Assembly: GCF_011046245.1 (NCBI RefSeq) | Contig: NZ_CP049241.1 | Span: forward strand, 186,001-250,000 | Direction: 5' to 3' | Source of the DNA: Allorhizobium pseudoryzae | GTDB lineage: Bacteria; Pseudomonadota; Alphaproteobacteria; Rhizobiales; Rhizobiaceae | DNA: 64,000 nucleotides | Part shown: piece by piece, positions 26,756 through 36,506 of the stretch | Position numbering within the stretch: the first letter of the stretch is position 1 | How the letters are laid out: every line of letters starts with the position of its first letter | The notes under the pieces: model-generated | Seen by the model: the letters and a program-made list of their open reading frames with translations, nothing else | Databases searched by the model: none | What the model was told of the DNA's origin: nothing | Program-made: the position numbers and the translations under genes

Positions 26756-26782
26756 GCCCGTCCGTCGAAAAAACGGACGAGC
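26756..26782 (-). other. Stem-loop between ctaG and ctaE
   Basis: A 9-bp stem (26756-26764 with 26774-26782, one G-T pair) with a nine-base loop lies in the ctaG-ctaE gap. It lacks a clear U-run on the minus strand, so it is more likely a transcript-processing or stability element than a terminator. Confidence 0.4.
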
Positions 26783-26788
26783 CCTCTC

Positions 26789-27412
26789 TCACAACCTGTT
26801 CGCGCCGTCCAACTTCTCGCCCTTCAAACCGGCAACCGGCTTGGCCCCCTGGCTGGGATAGAAGGTGTAGGACAGCGTGATATTCTTGATATTCCTTGTT
26901 TCTTCCGCCTTGACGATCTCCGGATCGATGAAGAACACGACGGGCATTTCCAAGGTTTCGCCGGGCTTCAGCGTCGTCTCCGTAAAGCAGAAGCACTGCA
27001 CCTTGTTGAAATAGGCCCCGGCTTCCATCGGCGTCACGTTGAAGACGGCGGTCCCGGTCACCGGCACGGGCGAGCGGTTGGTCGCCATGTAGTTGATCTG
27101 CACCGTTTCGCCGATCCGCGGTTCCACCATCTTGTCGACAGGCTTGAACTCCCAGTTCAGGCCGGTCGAGGTGTTGGCATCGAAGCTGACGCGCATCGTC
27201 CGGTCGAGAATGGTCTCGGAATACTGCTCCACCCGCTGCGTGGTGCCGTTATAGCCGGTGACCTGACAGAACAGGCGGTAGAGCGGCACCGACGCATAGG
27301 CCGCGCCCACCATGCCGCCGACAAAGACCAGACACGCGACGAGAATGGTGCTGTTGCCCACCCGGCCCTGGTTTTTCGCCTGGCGATCGATCGTTCCCTG
27401 CTGATTGGCCAT
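26789..27412 (-). CDS. ctaG: Cytochrome c oxidase assembly protein CtaG/Cox11
   Basis: 207 residues. One N-terminal span ([28 protein letters not shown]) anchors a periplasmic immunoglobulin-like domain. The copper-binding CFCF motif is in [18 protein letters not shown], and a further cysteine follows the span ([12 protein letters not shown]). Cox11 delivers copper to the CuB site of subunit I. The position after coxF is standard for rhizobia. Confidence 0.96.
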   Translation of the reverse strand: MANQQGTIDRQAKNQGRVGNSTILVACLVFVGGMVGAAYASVPLYRLFCQVTGYNGTTQRVEQYSETILDRTMRVSFDANTSTGLNWEFKPVDKMVEPRIGETVQINYMATNRSPVPVTGTAVFNVTPMEAGAYFNKVQCFCFTETTLKPGETLEMPVVFFIDPEIVKAEETRNIKNITLSYTFYPSQGAKPVAGLKGEKLDGANRL

Positions 27413-27433
27413 CCCGTTCTCCTCCCGTCCCGT

Positions 27434-27571
27434 TCAGCCCATTCCGCCCAGTTTGATGATGGTGACCACGTAAAACAGCAGCACCAGCGCCGCGAGCACA
27501 AGGCCGAGCGCGATGTTGCGACCCCGCCGCGATTTCTTCTGGGCCTCCGTCGGCTTCATCGTCTCGATCAT
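27434..27571 (-). CDS. coxF: Small CoxF-like cytochrome oxidase assembly protein (45 aa)
   Basis: A 45-residue protein: a basic N-terminus [19 protein letters not shown] and one membrane span [20 protein letters not shown], ending KLGGMG. Its ATG overlaps the ctaB stop (ATGA at 27568-27571). Small proteins of this shape between ctaB and ctaG are annotated CoxF in rhizobia and are thought to help oxidase assembly. The assignment rests on position, length and topology rather than a conserved motif. Confidence 0.75.
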   Translation of the reverse strand: MIETMKPTEAQKKSRRGRNIALGLVLAALVLLFYVVTIIKLGGMG

Positions 27572-28524
27572 GCCGAAGCTCCGACAAGGTCGAGGAGGTG
27601 CTGGCCGTAATGGCTGGCAATCAGCGCGGAGAAGATGGCGAAGAGATAGAGCACCGAATAGGCAAACATGCGCTTGGCCGGCATCATCTTCTCGTCGCCC
27701 TCCGGCATGCGCCGGACGGCGATGGAACAGTAAACGAAGATGGCGCCGAGCAAAGCGGCAAAGGCGCCGTAACCCCAGCCGACGAGACCGGTCATGGCGG
27801 GCACAACCGCGATGACCGCCGTCAGCACGGCATAGACCAGGATCTGGTTCTTGGTGGAGCTTTCGCCGGCCACGTTCGGCATCATCGGAATGCCGACCGA
27901 GCCGTAATCACGCATCTTAAAGAGGGCGAGCGCCCAGAAATGCGCCGGCGTCCACAGGAAAATGATGAGGAACAGAACAATGCTGTCGAGGGACACGCCA
28001 CCGGTGACGCAGGCCCAGCCGATCATCGGCGGGAAGGCACCGGAGGCGCCGCCGATCACGATGTTCTGCGGCGTCGAACGCTTCAGCCACATCGTGTAGA
28101 CGACGGCGTAGAAGAAGATCGTGAAGGCCAGCAGGCCGGCGGCAAACCAGTTGACCACCAGGCCGAGGATCGCCACGGAAAAGGTCGAGAGCGTCAGGCC
28201 GAAGGCCAGCGCCTCCTGCGGCATGATGCGGCCAGCCGGAATGGGGCGGCGCGCGGTGCGCGTCATCACCGCATCGATATCGGCATCGTACCACATGTTG
28301 AGCGCGCCGGAGGCACCCGCCCCCACGGCGATGCAGAGGATCGCAATCGCGCCAATGATCGGATTGATGGTGCCCGGCGCCAGAAGCAGGCCGGCAAAGG
28401 CCGTGAAGACCACCAGCGACATGACGCGCGGCTTCAGGAGTTCGAAGAAATCCCGCGCCCCGGCTTCGGAGAGGCGAACCTGCTCCTCTGTCAGCAGATC
28501 TGCGTGATCGTCGATCGTGGTCAT
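27568..28524 (-). CDS. ctaB: Protoheme IX farnesyltransferase (heme O synthase)
   Basis: 318 residues, a UbiA-type prenyltransferase with about nine spans. Asp-rich motif I is [19 protein letters not shown] and the second conserved loop is [22 protein letters not shown]. It farnesylates heme b to heme O, the precursor of heme a for the aa3 oxidase. ATG at 28524 is preferred because AGGA lies six bases upstream; ATG at 28530 is possible. The upstream frame extension overlaps ctaD in the wrong frame and is not real. Confidence 0.95.
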   Translation of the reverse strand: MTTIDDHADLLTEEQVRLSEAGARDFFELLKPRVMSLVVFTAFAGLLLAPGTINPIIGAIAILCIAVGAGASGALNMWYDADIDAVMTRTARRPIPAGRIMPQEALAFGLTLSTFSVAILGLVVNWFAAGLLAFTIFFYAVVYTMWLKRSTPQNIVIGGASGAFPPMIGWACVTGGVSLDSIVLFLIIFLWTPAHFWALALFKMRDYGSVGIPMMPNVAGESSTKNQILVYAVLTAVIAVVPAMTGLVGWGYGAFAALLGAIFVYCSIAVRRMPEGDEKMMPAKRMFAYSVLYLFAIFSALIASHYGQHLLDLVGASA

Positions 28525-28591
28525 TGTCATTCCTGTTTTGCAAAACGCCCGTTCGGCGCAAGCCCTTCGCCCGCGCCGAACGGTACTGGCA

Positions 28592-30301
<1,710 letters not shown>

Positions 30302-31180
30302 TTACTTGGACGCGACGTCGACGGCGCGAGCCGGCTGGTCGGTGGCGGCCATCAGCTGGCGGTTGGCGCCCGGAAGGTCGCTTCCGGCAGCGGCGAGCCA
30401 GGCCTGGTACTGCGCATCGGAGACGACGCGGATGGCGATCGGCATGAAGGCGTGGTCCTTACCGCAAAGCTCGGAACACTGGCCGTAATAAAGGCCTTCC
30501 TTCTCGGCGCGGAACCAGGTCTCGTTCAGACGGCCCGGCACGGCATCGATCTTGACGCCGAAGGCGGGCATGGCGAAGGCGTGGATGACATCGGTCGGCG
30601 CGGCCGTCACCAGCATGCGCACCGTCTTGTTCACCGGCAGGACCAGTTCGTTGTCGACGGCGAGCAGGCGCGGATAGCGCGTGCGGTCTTCCTTGCCGGC
30701 ATCGGCGCGGTCCTTGTCCTGCAGCAGATAGCTGTCGAAACCAACCGGCGTCTGCAGGCCTTCGTATTCATAGCTCCACAGCCACTGTGTGGCCGTCGCC
30801 TTGACGGTCACGTCCGGGTTCTGCGGGATCGTCAGCTGCGCATTGAGCAGATTGAACGAGGGGATCGCCAGGAAGAGCAGGATGAGCACCGGCCCGAGCG
30901 TCCACACCACTTCGATCGTCGTGTTGTGGCTCGTGCGCGACGGTACCGGGTTGGCACTTGCGCGGTAACGCACGACCACCCAGATCAGAAGTGCCAGCAC
31001 GAACAGGGTGATCGGCACGATGAACCACAAAGTGTAGTGCGAAAACCACTTGATCTCATGCATGATCGGCGTCACGGGCTGCTGGAGGTCCAGCTGCCAC
31101 GGTACAGGCTGGTCTGCTGCCGCCCCCGAAGCGAACAGCAGACAGAGTGTTGCAGCCAAGGCTGCGCAGGCTCTGTTCAT
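30302..31180 (-). CDS. ctaC: Cytochrome c oxidase subunit II
   Basis: 292 residues with a signal peptide (ACAALAATLCLLFASGAAA), two spans and a periplasmic cupredoxin domain. The CuA site is GQCSELCGKDH plus the upstream His in DVIHAFAMPAFG. It accepts electrons from cytochrome c. It is the first gene of the cta operon. ATG at 31180 has GGGGAGAG eight bases upstream. An FNR/FixK-like palindrome lies 23-36 bp before the start codon. Confidence 0.97.
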   Translation of the reverse strand: MNRACAALAATLCLLFASGAAADQPVPWQLDLQQPVTPIMHEIKWFSHYTLWFIVPITLFVLALLIWVVVRYRASANPVPSRTSHNTTIEVVWTLGPVLILLFLAIPSFNLLNAQLTIPQNPDVTVKATATQWLWSYEYEGLQTPVGFDSYLLQDKDRADAGKEDRTRYPRLLAVDNELVLPVNKTVRMLVTAAPTDVIHAFAMPAFGVKIDAVPGRLNETWFRAEKEGLYYGQCSELCGKDHAFMPIAIRVVSDAQYQAWLAAAGSDLPGANRQLMAATDQPARAVDVASK

Positions 31181-31202
31181 CACGATGTCTCTCCCCATGC
31201 GT

Positions 31203-31216
31203 TTGATCTAGATCAG
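31203..31216. promoter_or_regulatory. FNR/FixK-like box upstream of the cta operon
   Basis: TTGAT-CTAG-ATCAG (31203-31216) matches the FNR/FixK consensus TTGAT-N4-ATCAA with one mismatch. Its core TGATCTAGATCA is a perfect 12-bp palindrome. It lies 23 bp upstream of ctaC, a position that suits oxygen-dependent repression of the low-affinity aa3 oxidase. No footprinting-level support is possible from sequence alone. Confidence 0.5.
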
Positions 31217-31478
31217 ATCGTCACGCGCATTCCCAATGCTATAGCCTATCGGTTGAACCACAGTTTAGCAGTTGTCGCAACATCCGGCCACGGCTTGACC
31301 CGTGCTCTTCGTGCGGCATTTTTGCGCGTTGTCAAATTGCGGTGCAAAACCTGCGAAAATTAAGCCTCCCGGCCGCTCCGCATTTTCGCCGCACTCGGCT
31401 GAAATGAGGTCAAGGGCTTTTCATTCGCGGTTGCGGGCGACAAGAATAGCCAGACTGATTCGAAAGACAGAGGTATCC

Positions 31479-32081
31479 ATGCGTTTCCCCACCCTGTGCG
31501 CCGCCGCCCTGGCCGCCCTGATGCCGGTTGTGCTTCCGGCCGCGCCGGTGCTCGCCCAGGCGACTCAGCCGGCGGAAAAGCAGGCTCGCCCGGATGCGCA
31601 GCAGATACCGGCCCCGACCGCACCACAGCAGCCGGGTGGCGCGCCGCAGGCGGGAACGGTCAAGGGCAATCACGGCGCCTGGTCCATCCTCTGCGACAAG
31701 CCGGCCGGCTCCACTGCCGACCAGTGCGCCCTGATGCAGAACGTGATCGCCGAGGACCGGCCGGAAGTCGGCCTGTCGGTCGTCGTGCTGAAGACGGCCG
31801 ACCGGAAAGCCCGCATCCTGCGCATCCTCGCGCCGCTCGGCGTGCTTTTAAAGGACGGCATGGACCTCTTCGTCGATGGCAACAATATCGGCCGCGCCTA
31901 TTTCACGCGCTGCTTCTCCGAAGGCTGCTACGTGGAAGTGGAAATCGACGACGAGCTGATGAAGATCCTGCGTGCCGGAAAGCGGGCCGTCTTTGCGCTG
32001 CGCGAATCGGTCGATCAGGACCGCGTTGGCATTCCGATCGAGCTTTCGGGCTTCGCCACCGGTTACGACGCCCTCCCCTGA
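31479..32081 (+). CDS. Invasion-associated locus B (IalB) family periplasmic protein
   Basis: 200 residues. A signal peptide (LCAAALAALMPVVLPAAPVLAQ) is followed by a Pro/Gln-rich linker (APTAPQQPGGAPQAG) and an IalB domain: HGAWSILCDKPAG, CALMQNVIAEDR, LGVLLKDGMDLFVDGNN and paired cysteines in TRCFSEGCYVEVE. The family was named from Bartonella; in free-living rhizobia its role is unclear. ATG at 31479 is preceded by AGAGG. It is divergent from ctaC and followed by tldD 91 bp later. Confidence 0.88.
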   Translation: MRFPTLCAAALAALMPVVLPAAPVLAQATQPAEKQARPDAQQIPAPTAPQQPGGAPQAGTVKGNHGAWSILCDKPAGSTADQCALMQNVIAEDRPEVGLSVVVLKTADRKARILRILAPLGVLLKDGMDLFVDGNNIGRAYFTRCFSEGCYVEVEIDDELMKILRAGKRAVFALRESVDQDRVGIPIELSGFATGYDALP

Positions 32082-32172
32082 CCCTCTCGCGAGGCTTGCT
32101 TCGGCCAGTCTTCGAACCTACATCGGCACAAGACGGCCGGGTCTTCATCTCATCGGCCAAAGGAGCCTGACG

Positions 32173-33588
32173 ATGAACACCGACCTCATCAACCTGTTCG
32201 ACTGCGACGAGAGCCGCCTGCGCCAGATTCTCGCCGACGCGCTTTCCGGCGCCGATGACGGCGAACTCTATCTCGAACACGCCCAGGCCGAATCGCTCAC
32301 CTTCGACAATGGCCGCCTGAAGGGTGGCTCGTTCAACACCGACCAGGGTTTTGGCCTACGCGCCGTGGCGGGCGAGGCCGTCGGATACGCCCATTCGGGA
32401 GAACTCTCCGCGTCGGCGCTCACCCGTGCGGCCGATGCCGTGCAGGCCGTGACCCGCGGTTATTCCGGCTCCTATGCGGGCGCCCCCCAGCGGACCAACA
32501 AAAAGCTCTACGGCGACGAGAACCCGATCGGCCAGCCCTCTTTCGAGCAGAAGGTGGCGCTTCTGACAGAGATCGACGCCTATCTGCGCGCCAAGGATCC
32601 GAAGGTGCGCCAGGTAACGGCCTCGGTGGCGGCGAGCTGGCAGGTGGTCGATATCCTGCGCGCCGATGGTCACCGGGTGCAGGACATCCGGCCGATGACG
32701 CGCATAAACATTTCCGTCGTGGTGGGCGATGGCGACCGGCAGGAAAGCGGTTCGTTCGGCACCGGCGGCCGCATCGGTTTCGGTGATTTCGTCACCGGCA
32801 GCAACTGGCATACCGGAGCGGATGAGGCGCTACGCCAGGCGCTCGTCAACCTCGAGGCGATCGACGCGCCGGCCGGCACCATGGATGTGGTGCTCGGCAA
32901 TGGTTGGCCGGGCGTGATGCTGCACGAGGCCGTGGGCCACGGACTGGAAGGCGATTTCAACCGCAAGAAGACCTCCGCCTTTGCCGGCTTGCTGGGCGAA
33001 ATGGTCGCGGCTCCCGGTGTCACGGTCGTCGATGACGGCACGATCGACAACCGCCGCGGTTCGATCACCGTCGACGACGAAGGCACGCCATCCGCCTATA
33101 ACGTCCTGATCGAGAACGGCAAACTCGTCGGTTACATGCAGGACCGGCAAAACGCCCGGCTGATGGGCATGAAGGCGACCGGCAACGGCCGCCGCCAGGG
33201 CTATGCCTACCAGCCGATGCCGCGGATGACCAATACCTACATGCTCTCCGGCGACAAGACCCCGGAGGAGATCATCGCGTCGGTCAAAAAGGGCGTCTAT
33301 GCCGTTTCCTTCGGCGGCGGCCAGGTGGACATCACGTCCGGCAAATTCGTCTTCGGCTGCACCGAGGCCTACCTGATCGAGAACGGCAAGATCGGCGCGC
33401 CCATCAAGGGCGCCATGCTGATCGGCAACGGGCCGGATGCGATGAAACGCGTCTCAATGGTCGGCAACGACACCAAGCTCGATACCGGCATCGGCAATTG
33501 CGGCAAGGGTGGCCAATGGGTGCCCGTCGGCGTCGGCCAGCCGCATCTGAGGATGGATCAGGTGACGGTGGGCGGCACCAAGGCGTAA
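32173..33588 (+). CDS. tldD: Metalloprotease TldD
   Basis: 471 residues. The zinc motif HEAVGHGLEGDF (HExxxH) is near residue 251. The N-terminal domain has GELYLEHAQAESLTFDNGRLKGGS, and the C-terminal barrel ends with VGNDTKLDTGIGNCGKGGQ. TldD works with TldE/PmbA in maturation of some ribosomally made peptides (microcin B17) and in CcdA turnover. Its tldE partner is not in this window. It neighbours the cta operon in many rhizobia. AGGAG precedes ATG at 32173. Confidence 0.96.
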   Translation: MNTDLINLFDCDESRLRQILADALSGADDGELYLEHAQAESLTFDNGRLKGGSFNTDQGFGLRAVAGEAVGYAHSGELSASALTRAADAVQAVTRGYSGSYAGAPQRTNKKLYGDENPIGQPSFEQKVALLTEIDAYLRAKDPKVRQVTASVAASWQVVDILRADGHRVQDIRPMTRINISVVVGDGDRQESGSFGTGGRIGFGDFVTGSNWHTGADEALRQALVNLEAIDAPAGTMDVVLGNGWPGVMLHEAVGHGLEGDFNRKKTSAFAGLLGEMVAAPGVTVVDDGTIDNRRGSITVDDEGTPSAYNVLIENGKLVGYMQDRQNARLMGMKATGNGRRQGYAYQPMPRMTNTYMLSGDKTPEEIIASVKKGVYAVSFGGGQVDITSGKFVFGCTEAYLIENGKIGAPIKGAMLIGNGPDAMKRVSMVGNDTKLDTGIGNCGKGGQWVPVGVGQPHLRMDQVTVGGTKA

Positions 33589-33612
33589 GCCGGGCTCGCG
33601 TTTCCGGGTTTA

Positions 33613-33800
33613 CCCCCCTCTGCCCTGCCGGGCATCTCCCCCACACGGGGAGAGATCGGCAAGGCGCACCGGCTTCCCATCACGCACCTGCACCTAAAGC
33701 CTCGAGTTTAGGACGCAGCTTAAATTCTTTTGGGGCAAGAAGCGGGCCGCAATTCGATCTCCCCCCTTGTGGGGGAGATGGCCGGCAGGCCAGAGGGGGG
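33613..33800. repeat. Intergenic inverted repeat, 45-bp arms (RIME-like)
   Basis: The arm 33613-33657 (CCCCCCTCTGCCCTGCCGGG...) and the arm 33756-33800 are inverted copies differing at about five positions, separated by 98 bp. Each arm also contains a short hairpin around TCTCCCCC. It fills most of the 309-bp gap between tldD and the HAD gene. The structure is typical of Rhizobiaceae intergenic palindromes and differs from the element at 20.4 kb. Confidence 0.75.
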
Positions 33801-33897
33801 CGACGCCGCACACGGGCGCTTTATGGACGGCCTGCACCGTTACCTCTTGCGACCGTTCCAGGATTTGGGTATCCGGCATTTTTGAAGGCGAGATCCA

Positions 33898-34584
33898 ATG
33901 TCCATGCTGCCCCGTCCGCCCAAAGCCGTCGTCTTCGATATGGACGGCCTGTTGCTCGATACCGAAATCCTCTATCGCCAGTCGATCATCTCAGCCGCTG
34001 AAGACGCCGGGCTGCCGATCGGTCCGTCGATCTACGAAGGCATGCTGGGGCGCCCGTGGGTGAGCATTGCCGAACTGCTGCGGGAGCATTACGGGCAGGA
34101 TTTTGATGCCGATCTCTTCCGCGCCGCCTGGCTTGCGCATTTCGACCGGCTGACGGAGACCGAGCTCAGGCTGAAGCCGGGCGTGGTCGCGCTCCTCGAT
34201 CTGCTGGACGACCACGAGCTGCCGCGGGCGGTCTGCACCTCCTCGGCGCATTTTCAGGTCAAGCACCATCTCGGCGAACTCGGCATCCTCGATCGCTTCC
34301 ACCACATTGTCGCTCACGGCGATTATCCGCGCGGCAAGCCGGCGCCGGACCCCTATCTGGCGGCCGCGGTCCGGCTCGGTATTGCGCCGTCCGATTGCCT
34401 GGCGCTGGAAGACAGTTTCAACGGCATCCGTAGTGCCGCCTCGGCCGGGATGATGGCGGTGATGGTGCCGGACATGCTGGCACCGACCGAGGAGATCCGG
34501 GCGCTCTGCGCCGTGGTAGCCGAGAGCCTTGATCACTGCTGCGCATTCTTCGATCGCAAGGTGGCGGATTTAGCGGCTCAATGA
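33898..34584 (+). CDS. HAD-superfamily hydrolase, beta-phosphoglucomutase-like
   Basis: 228 residues. Motif I is FDMDGLLLDTE (Asp14, Asp16), motif II VCTSSAHFQVKHH, the lysine is in YPRGKPAPDPYL, and motif IV is LALEDSFNGIRSAASAGM. The helical cap lies between residues ~25 and 90. This pattern fits the phosphatase/phosphomutase group that includes pseudouridine-5'-phosphatase and sugar phosphatases. The specific substrate is unknown. GAAGGCGAG precedes ATG at 33898. It converges on the second HicB gene with an 11-bp gap. Confidence 0.9.
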   Translation: MSMLPRPPKAVVFDMDGLLLDTEILYRQSIISAAEDAGLPIGPSIYEGMLGRPWVSIAELLREHYGQDFDADLFRAAWLAHFDRLTETELRLKPGVVALLDLLDDHELPRAVCTSSAHFQVKHHLGELGILDRFHHIVAHGDYPRGKPAPDPYLAAAVRLGIAPSDCLALEDSFNGIRSAASAGMMAVMVPDMLAPTEEIRALCAVVAESLDHCCAFFDRKVADLAAQ

Positions 34585-34595
34585 TCGGCGGCGTC

Positions 34596-35015
34596 TCAGC
34601 CGGTCTTATCGAAGACCAGTTCCTCCAGCCGTCGGCGGGCGGCATCGGCGAGGAAGGCGGACCGGCTCTGGTTGATGCGGCCGGCCGCGCGATCGACGGC
34701 TTCGACAAGGCCTTCATCCATCGAGATGTTGATGCGGACGGCCTTGCGCGGAACGTCGTAGCGGGCGACGAAGATCGTGCCGTCCACCAGAGCCTCCTGC
34801 ACGTCAGGGTCCAGCCGCAGGTCTTCCAGCGTCCGTGAGATCGGCAGCGCTTCGCCATCCTCGACCATTCCGGCGACATGGAAAGTCAGAACCTCATCCG
34901 CCTTGCGAAGCGCCTCCTCCTCGGTCGCTCCACCTGTCACGCAGCCGGGAAAATCGGGAAAGGAAACGCCGAAAGACTGGTTTTCGTGGTGCAAAATTCC
35001 GTATGTCGTCTGCAT
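34596..35015 (-). CDS. HicB-type antitoxin, partner toxin broken
   Basis: 139 residues. N-terminal HicB domain (YGILHHENQSFGVSFPDFPGCVTGGATEEEALRKADEVL) and C-terminal ribbon-helix-helix (RKAVRINISMDEGLVEAVDRAAGRINQSRSAFLADAARR). ATG at 35015 aligns with the family start. The upstream hicA reading frame (35036-35245) carries a premature TAG, so this antitoxin probably has no active local toxin. It could still repress its own palindromic operator at 35258 or cross-talk with the intact HicAB at 23 kb. Confidence 0.88.
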   Translation of the reverse strand: MQTTYGILHHENQSFGVSFPDFPGCVTGGATEEEALRKADEVLTFHVAGMVEDGEALPISRTLEDLRLDPDVQEALVDGTIFVARYDVPRKAVRINISMDEGLVEAVDRAAGRINQSRSAFLADAARRRLEELVFDKTG

Positions 35016-35035
35016 CTGGCTCTGTTCCTTGCCCA

Positions 35036-35245
35036 TTACCAATCCCACCAGGCCTGCCGGAAAATGGAACGGAGCGTGCCTGTCGGGATCTCCCGGACAC
35101 CCATGTCAAGCGAGACCCTCCGCAGTATCTGCGGATGCACATATTGGACGTGATCGCCAGGGCCATAACGCTTGATCAACCAGCCCTAATCTTTCAGGCG
35201 TCTGGCCACCTCGCGCGGCGTCATCGGGCTTCGCTTAGGTGTCAT
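35036..35245 (-). pseudogene. hicA toxin gene inactivated by an in-frame TAG
   Basis: Read from ATG at 35245 the frame gives MTPKRSPMTPREVARRLKD, then TAG (35188-35186), then continues in the same frame GWLIKRYGPGDHVQYVHPQ... to TAA at 35036. The whole 70-codon frame is recognisably HicA: PREVARRLK, GW, the catalytic-type histidine in GDHVQYVHP, and IPTGTLRSIFRQA at the end. One C-to-T change in a CAG codon would produce the stop. There is no frameshift. The toxin is therefore probably lost unless the stop is read through or translation restarts. Confidence 0.8.
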
Positions 35246-35257
35246 GCGCAGCTCCTT

Positions 35258-35277
35258 GTTGTGTAATTATACACAAC
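35258..35277. promoter_or_regulatory. Palindromic operator of the second hicAB locus
   Basis: Perfect 8-bp arms GTTGTGTA and TACACAAC around the spacer ATTA, 13-32 bp upstream of the hicA pseudogene start. It is a likely binding site for the ribbon-helix-helix domain of the adjacent HicB. Confidence 0.6.
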
Positions 35278-35346
35278 TGTTGTGACATCTTCAAGCTCAA
35301 GACGTCCTGTCACTGCCGACCAGCCTGTACATCCGCCGCTTGCGCG

Positions 35347-35379
35347 AATGGAAATTTCCATTACCTTTGTTATCAAAGG
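35347..35379. promoter_or_regulatory. vapBC operator and ribosome-binding-site hairpin
   Basis: A perfect 16-bp palindrome, AATGGAAATTTCCATT (35347-35362), lies 27 bp before the vapB start and is the likely VapB/VapBC operator. Immediately after it, CCTTTG-TTAT-CAAAGG (35364-35379) can form a hairpin that includes part of the AAAGGAG ribosome-binding site, which could limit vapB translation. Both readings are inferred from symmetry and position. Confidence 0.6.
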
Positions 35380-35388
35380 AGATCCGCA

Positions 35389-35640
35389 ATGACATCTCTG
35401 ACCGTGACGATGAAGGGCCAGGTAACGCTGAAACGCGAGCTGCTGCAGCATCTCGGCATCAAACCCGGCGAGCGCATCGTGTTCGACAAACTGCCCGGCG
35501 GAGAACTGCGCGTCCGAGCGCCCCGCCCCAGCGGCAGTATCGACACGTTCATCGGTCGTCATACGGGGAAGGTGAAGACTGCGCTCACCATCGACGATAT
35601 CAATGAGATCGCCCAGTCCGGCTGGGCCGGCGAGGAATGA
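35389..35640 (+). CDS. vapB: AbrB/MazE-fold antitoxin (VapB type)
   Basis: 83 residues. N-terminal swapped-hairpin AbrB domain: LTVTMKGQVTLKRELLQHLGIKPGERIVFDKLPGGELRV. The C-terminal tail (GSIDTFIGRHTGKVKTALTIDDINEIAQSGWAGEE) is the usual toxin-wrapping segment. It neutralises the PIN RNase encoded next and represses the operon. AAAGGAG precedes ATG at 35389. Its stop overlaps the vapC start (ATGA). Confidence 0.9.
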   Translation: MTSLTVTMKGQVTLKRELLQHLGIKPGERIVFDKLPGGELRVRAPRPSGSIDTFIGRHTGKVKTALTIDDINEIAQSGWAGEE

Positions 35641-36035
35641 AGATCACCGTCGATACGAATGTTCTGGTACGAGCTGTCCTGCAGGACGATCCCGCGCAAG
35701 GCGCTGCAGCGGCGCGAATCCTCAAGGAGGCGACATTGATTGCCGTGTCCCTTCCGGTACTTTGCGAACTCGTCTGGGTTCTGCGGCGCGGTGCGAAACT
35801 ATCGCGAGGCGAGATTGCCCAGACGATCCGCGACCTTCTGGCAACCGACAAGGTGGCCATGAACCGATCCGCTGTTGAAGCGGGTCTTGCCATGCTCGAG
35901 GCCGGAGGGGATTTCGCTGACGGCGTCATTTCCCATGAGGGTTTGTGGCTGGGAGGAGAGGCCTTCGTTTCCTTCGACCATCAGGCGGTGGCATTATTGG
36001 CCGCGCAGGGAAAAACGGCCCGCCCTGCAAGCTAA
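35637..36035 (+). CDS. vapC: PIN-domain RNase toxin (VapC)
   Basis: 132 residues of the PIN fold with acidic active-site residues Asp6 (VDTNVLVRA), Glu44 (CELVWVL), Asp92/Asp95 (GGDFADGVI) and Asp114 (SFDHQA). VapC toxins cleave specific tRNA or rRNA sites. The four-base overlap with vapB shows coupling. The motif set is complete, so an active pair is expected. Confidence 0.92.
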   Translation: MKITVDTNVLVRAVLQDDPAQGAAAARILKEATLIAVSLPVLCELVWVLRRGAKLSRGEIAQTIRDLLATDKVAMNRSAVEAGLAMLEAGGDFADGVISHEGLWLGGEAFVSFDHQAVALLAAQGKTARPAS

Positions 36036-36041
36036 CAACCC

Positions 36042-36359
36042 TCACTCGGGCCGGAACCGCCACTTCCGCTCGATCGCTGCCTCGAGGTCGAGCCCGTTGG
36101 CATAGGCAAACAGCAGAACATGGCCAAGCACATCCGCCGTCTCATCGGCGAGTTCACGGGCGAGATCCTCGGGCGTGCGGCCTTTGGGAAGGCCGCGGCC
36201 AGTCTTGCGGTTGAAGGCCTGGGTCAGTTCGCCCACCTCCTCGTGCAGTTTCAGCAGGTACCAATCCGGGTCGCGCGTCATTCCGTTTGCGTCCACATAG
36301 CGCAAGGACGCGGCCTCGAACTGTTGCATCAGCGTGGCGAGCATTTCCATGTTCTCCAT
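36042..36359 (-). CDS. MazG-like nucleotide pyrophosphohydrolase
   Basis: About 105 residues with the MazG/all-alpha NTP pyrophosphatase metal motif: LKLHEEVGELTQAF and ELADETADVLGHVLLFA. Such enzymes hydrolyse (d)NTPs, often non-canonical ones, to monophosphates. The start is uncertain: in-frame ATGs at 36359, 36350 and 36344 are all possible, and a GGAG site is best placed for 36344. It lies convergent with vapC, seven bases away. Confidence 0.85.
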   Translation of the reverse strand: MENMEMLATLMQQFEAASLRYVDANGMTRDPDWYLLKLHEEVGELTQAFNRKTGRGLPKGRTPEDLARELADETADVLGHVLLFAYANGLDLEAAIERKWRFRPE

Positions 36360-36506
36360 TTGTTTCGTTTCATCCCAAACCGATTCGCGACGCAAGGTCC
36401 AGCGAAACGGCGGGACCAGACGGCCATATTCAATCATTGACAGCCAAGCGGCTGCGGCTCACAAACCGTGCCTTGTCCGTCCCTCCGTCATCGGAACACC
36501 GTCCTG

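Noticed and set aside
35245..35277. Intact second HicA toxin
   Set aside because: The frame from ATG at 35245 stops at TAG after 19 codons. The rest of the toxin lies beyond the stop, so it is listed as a pseudogene.
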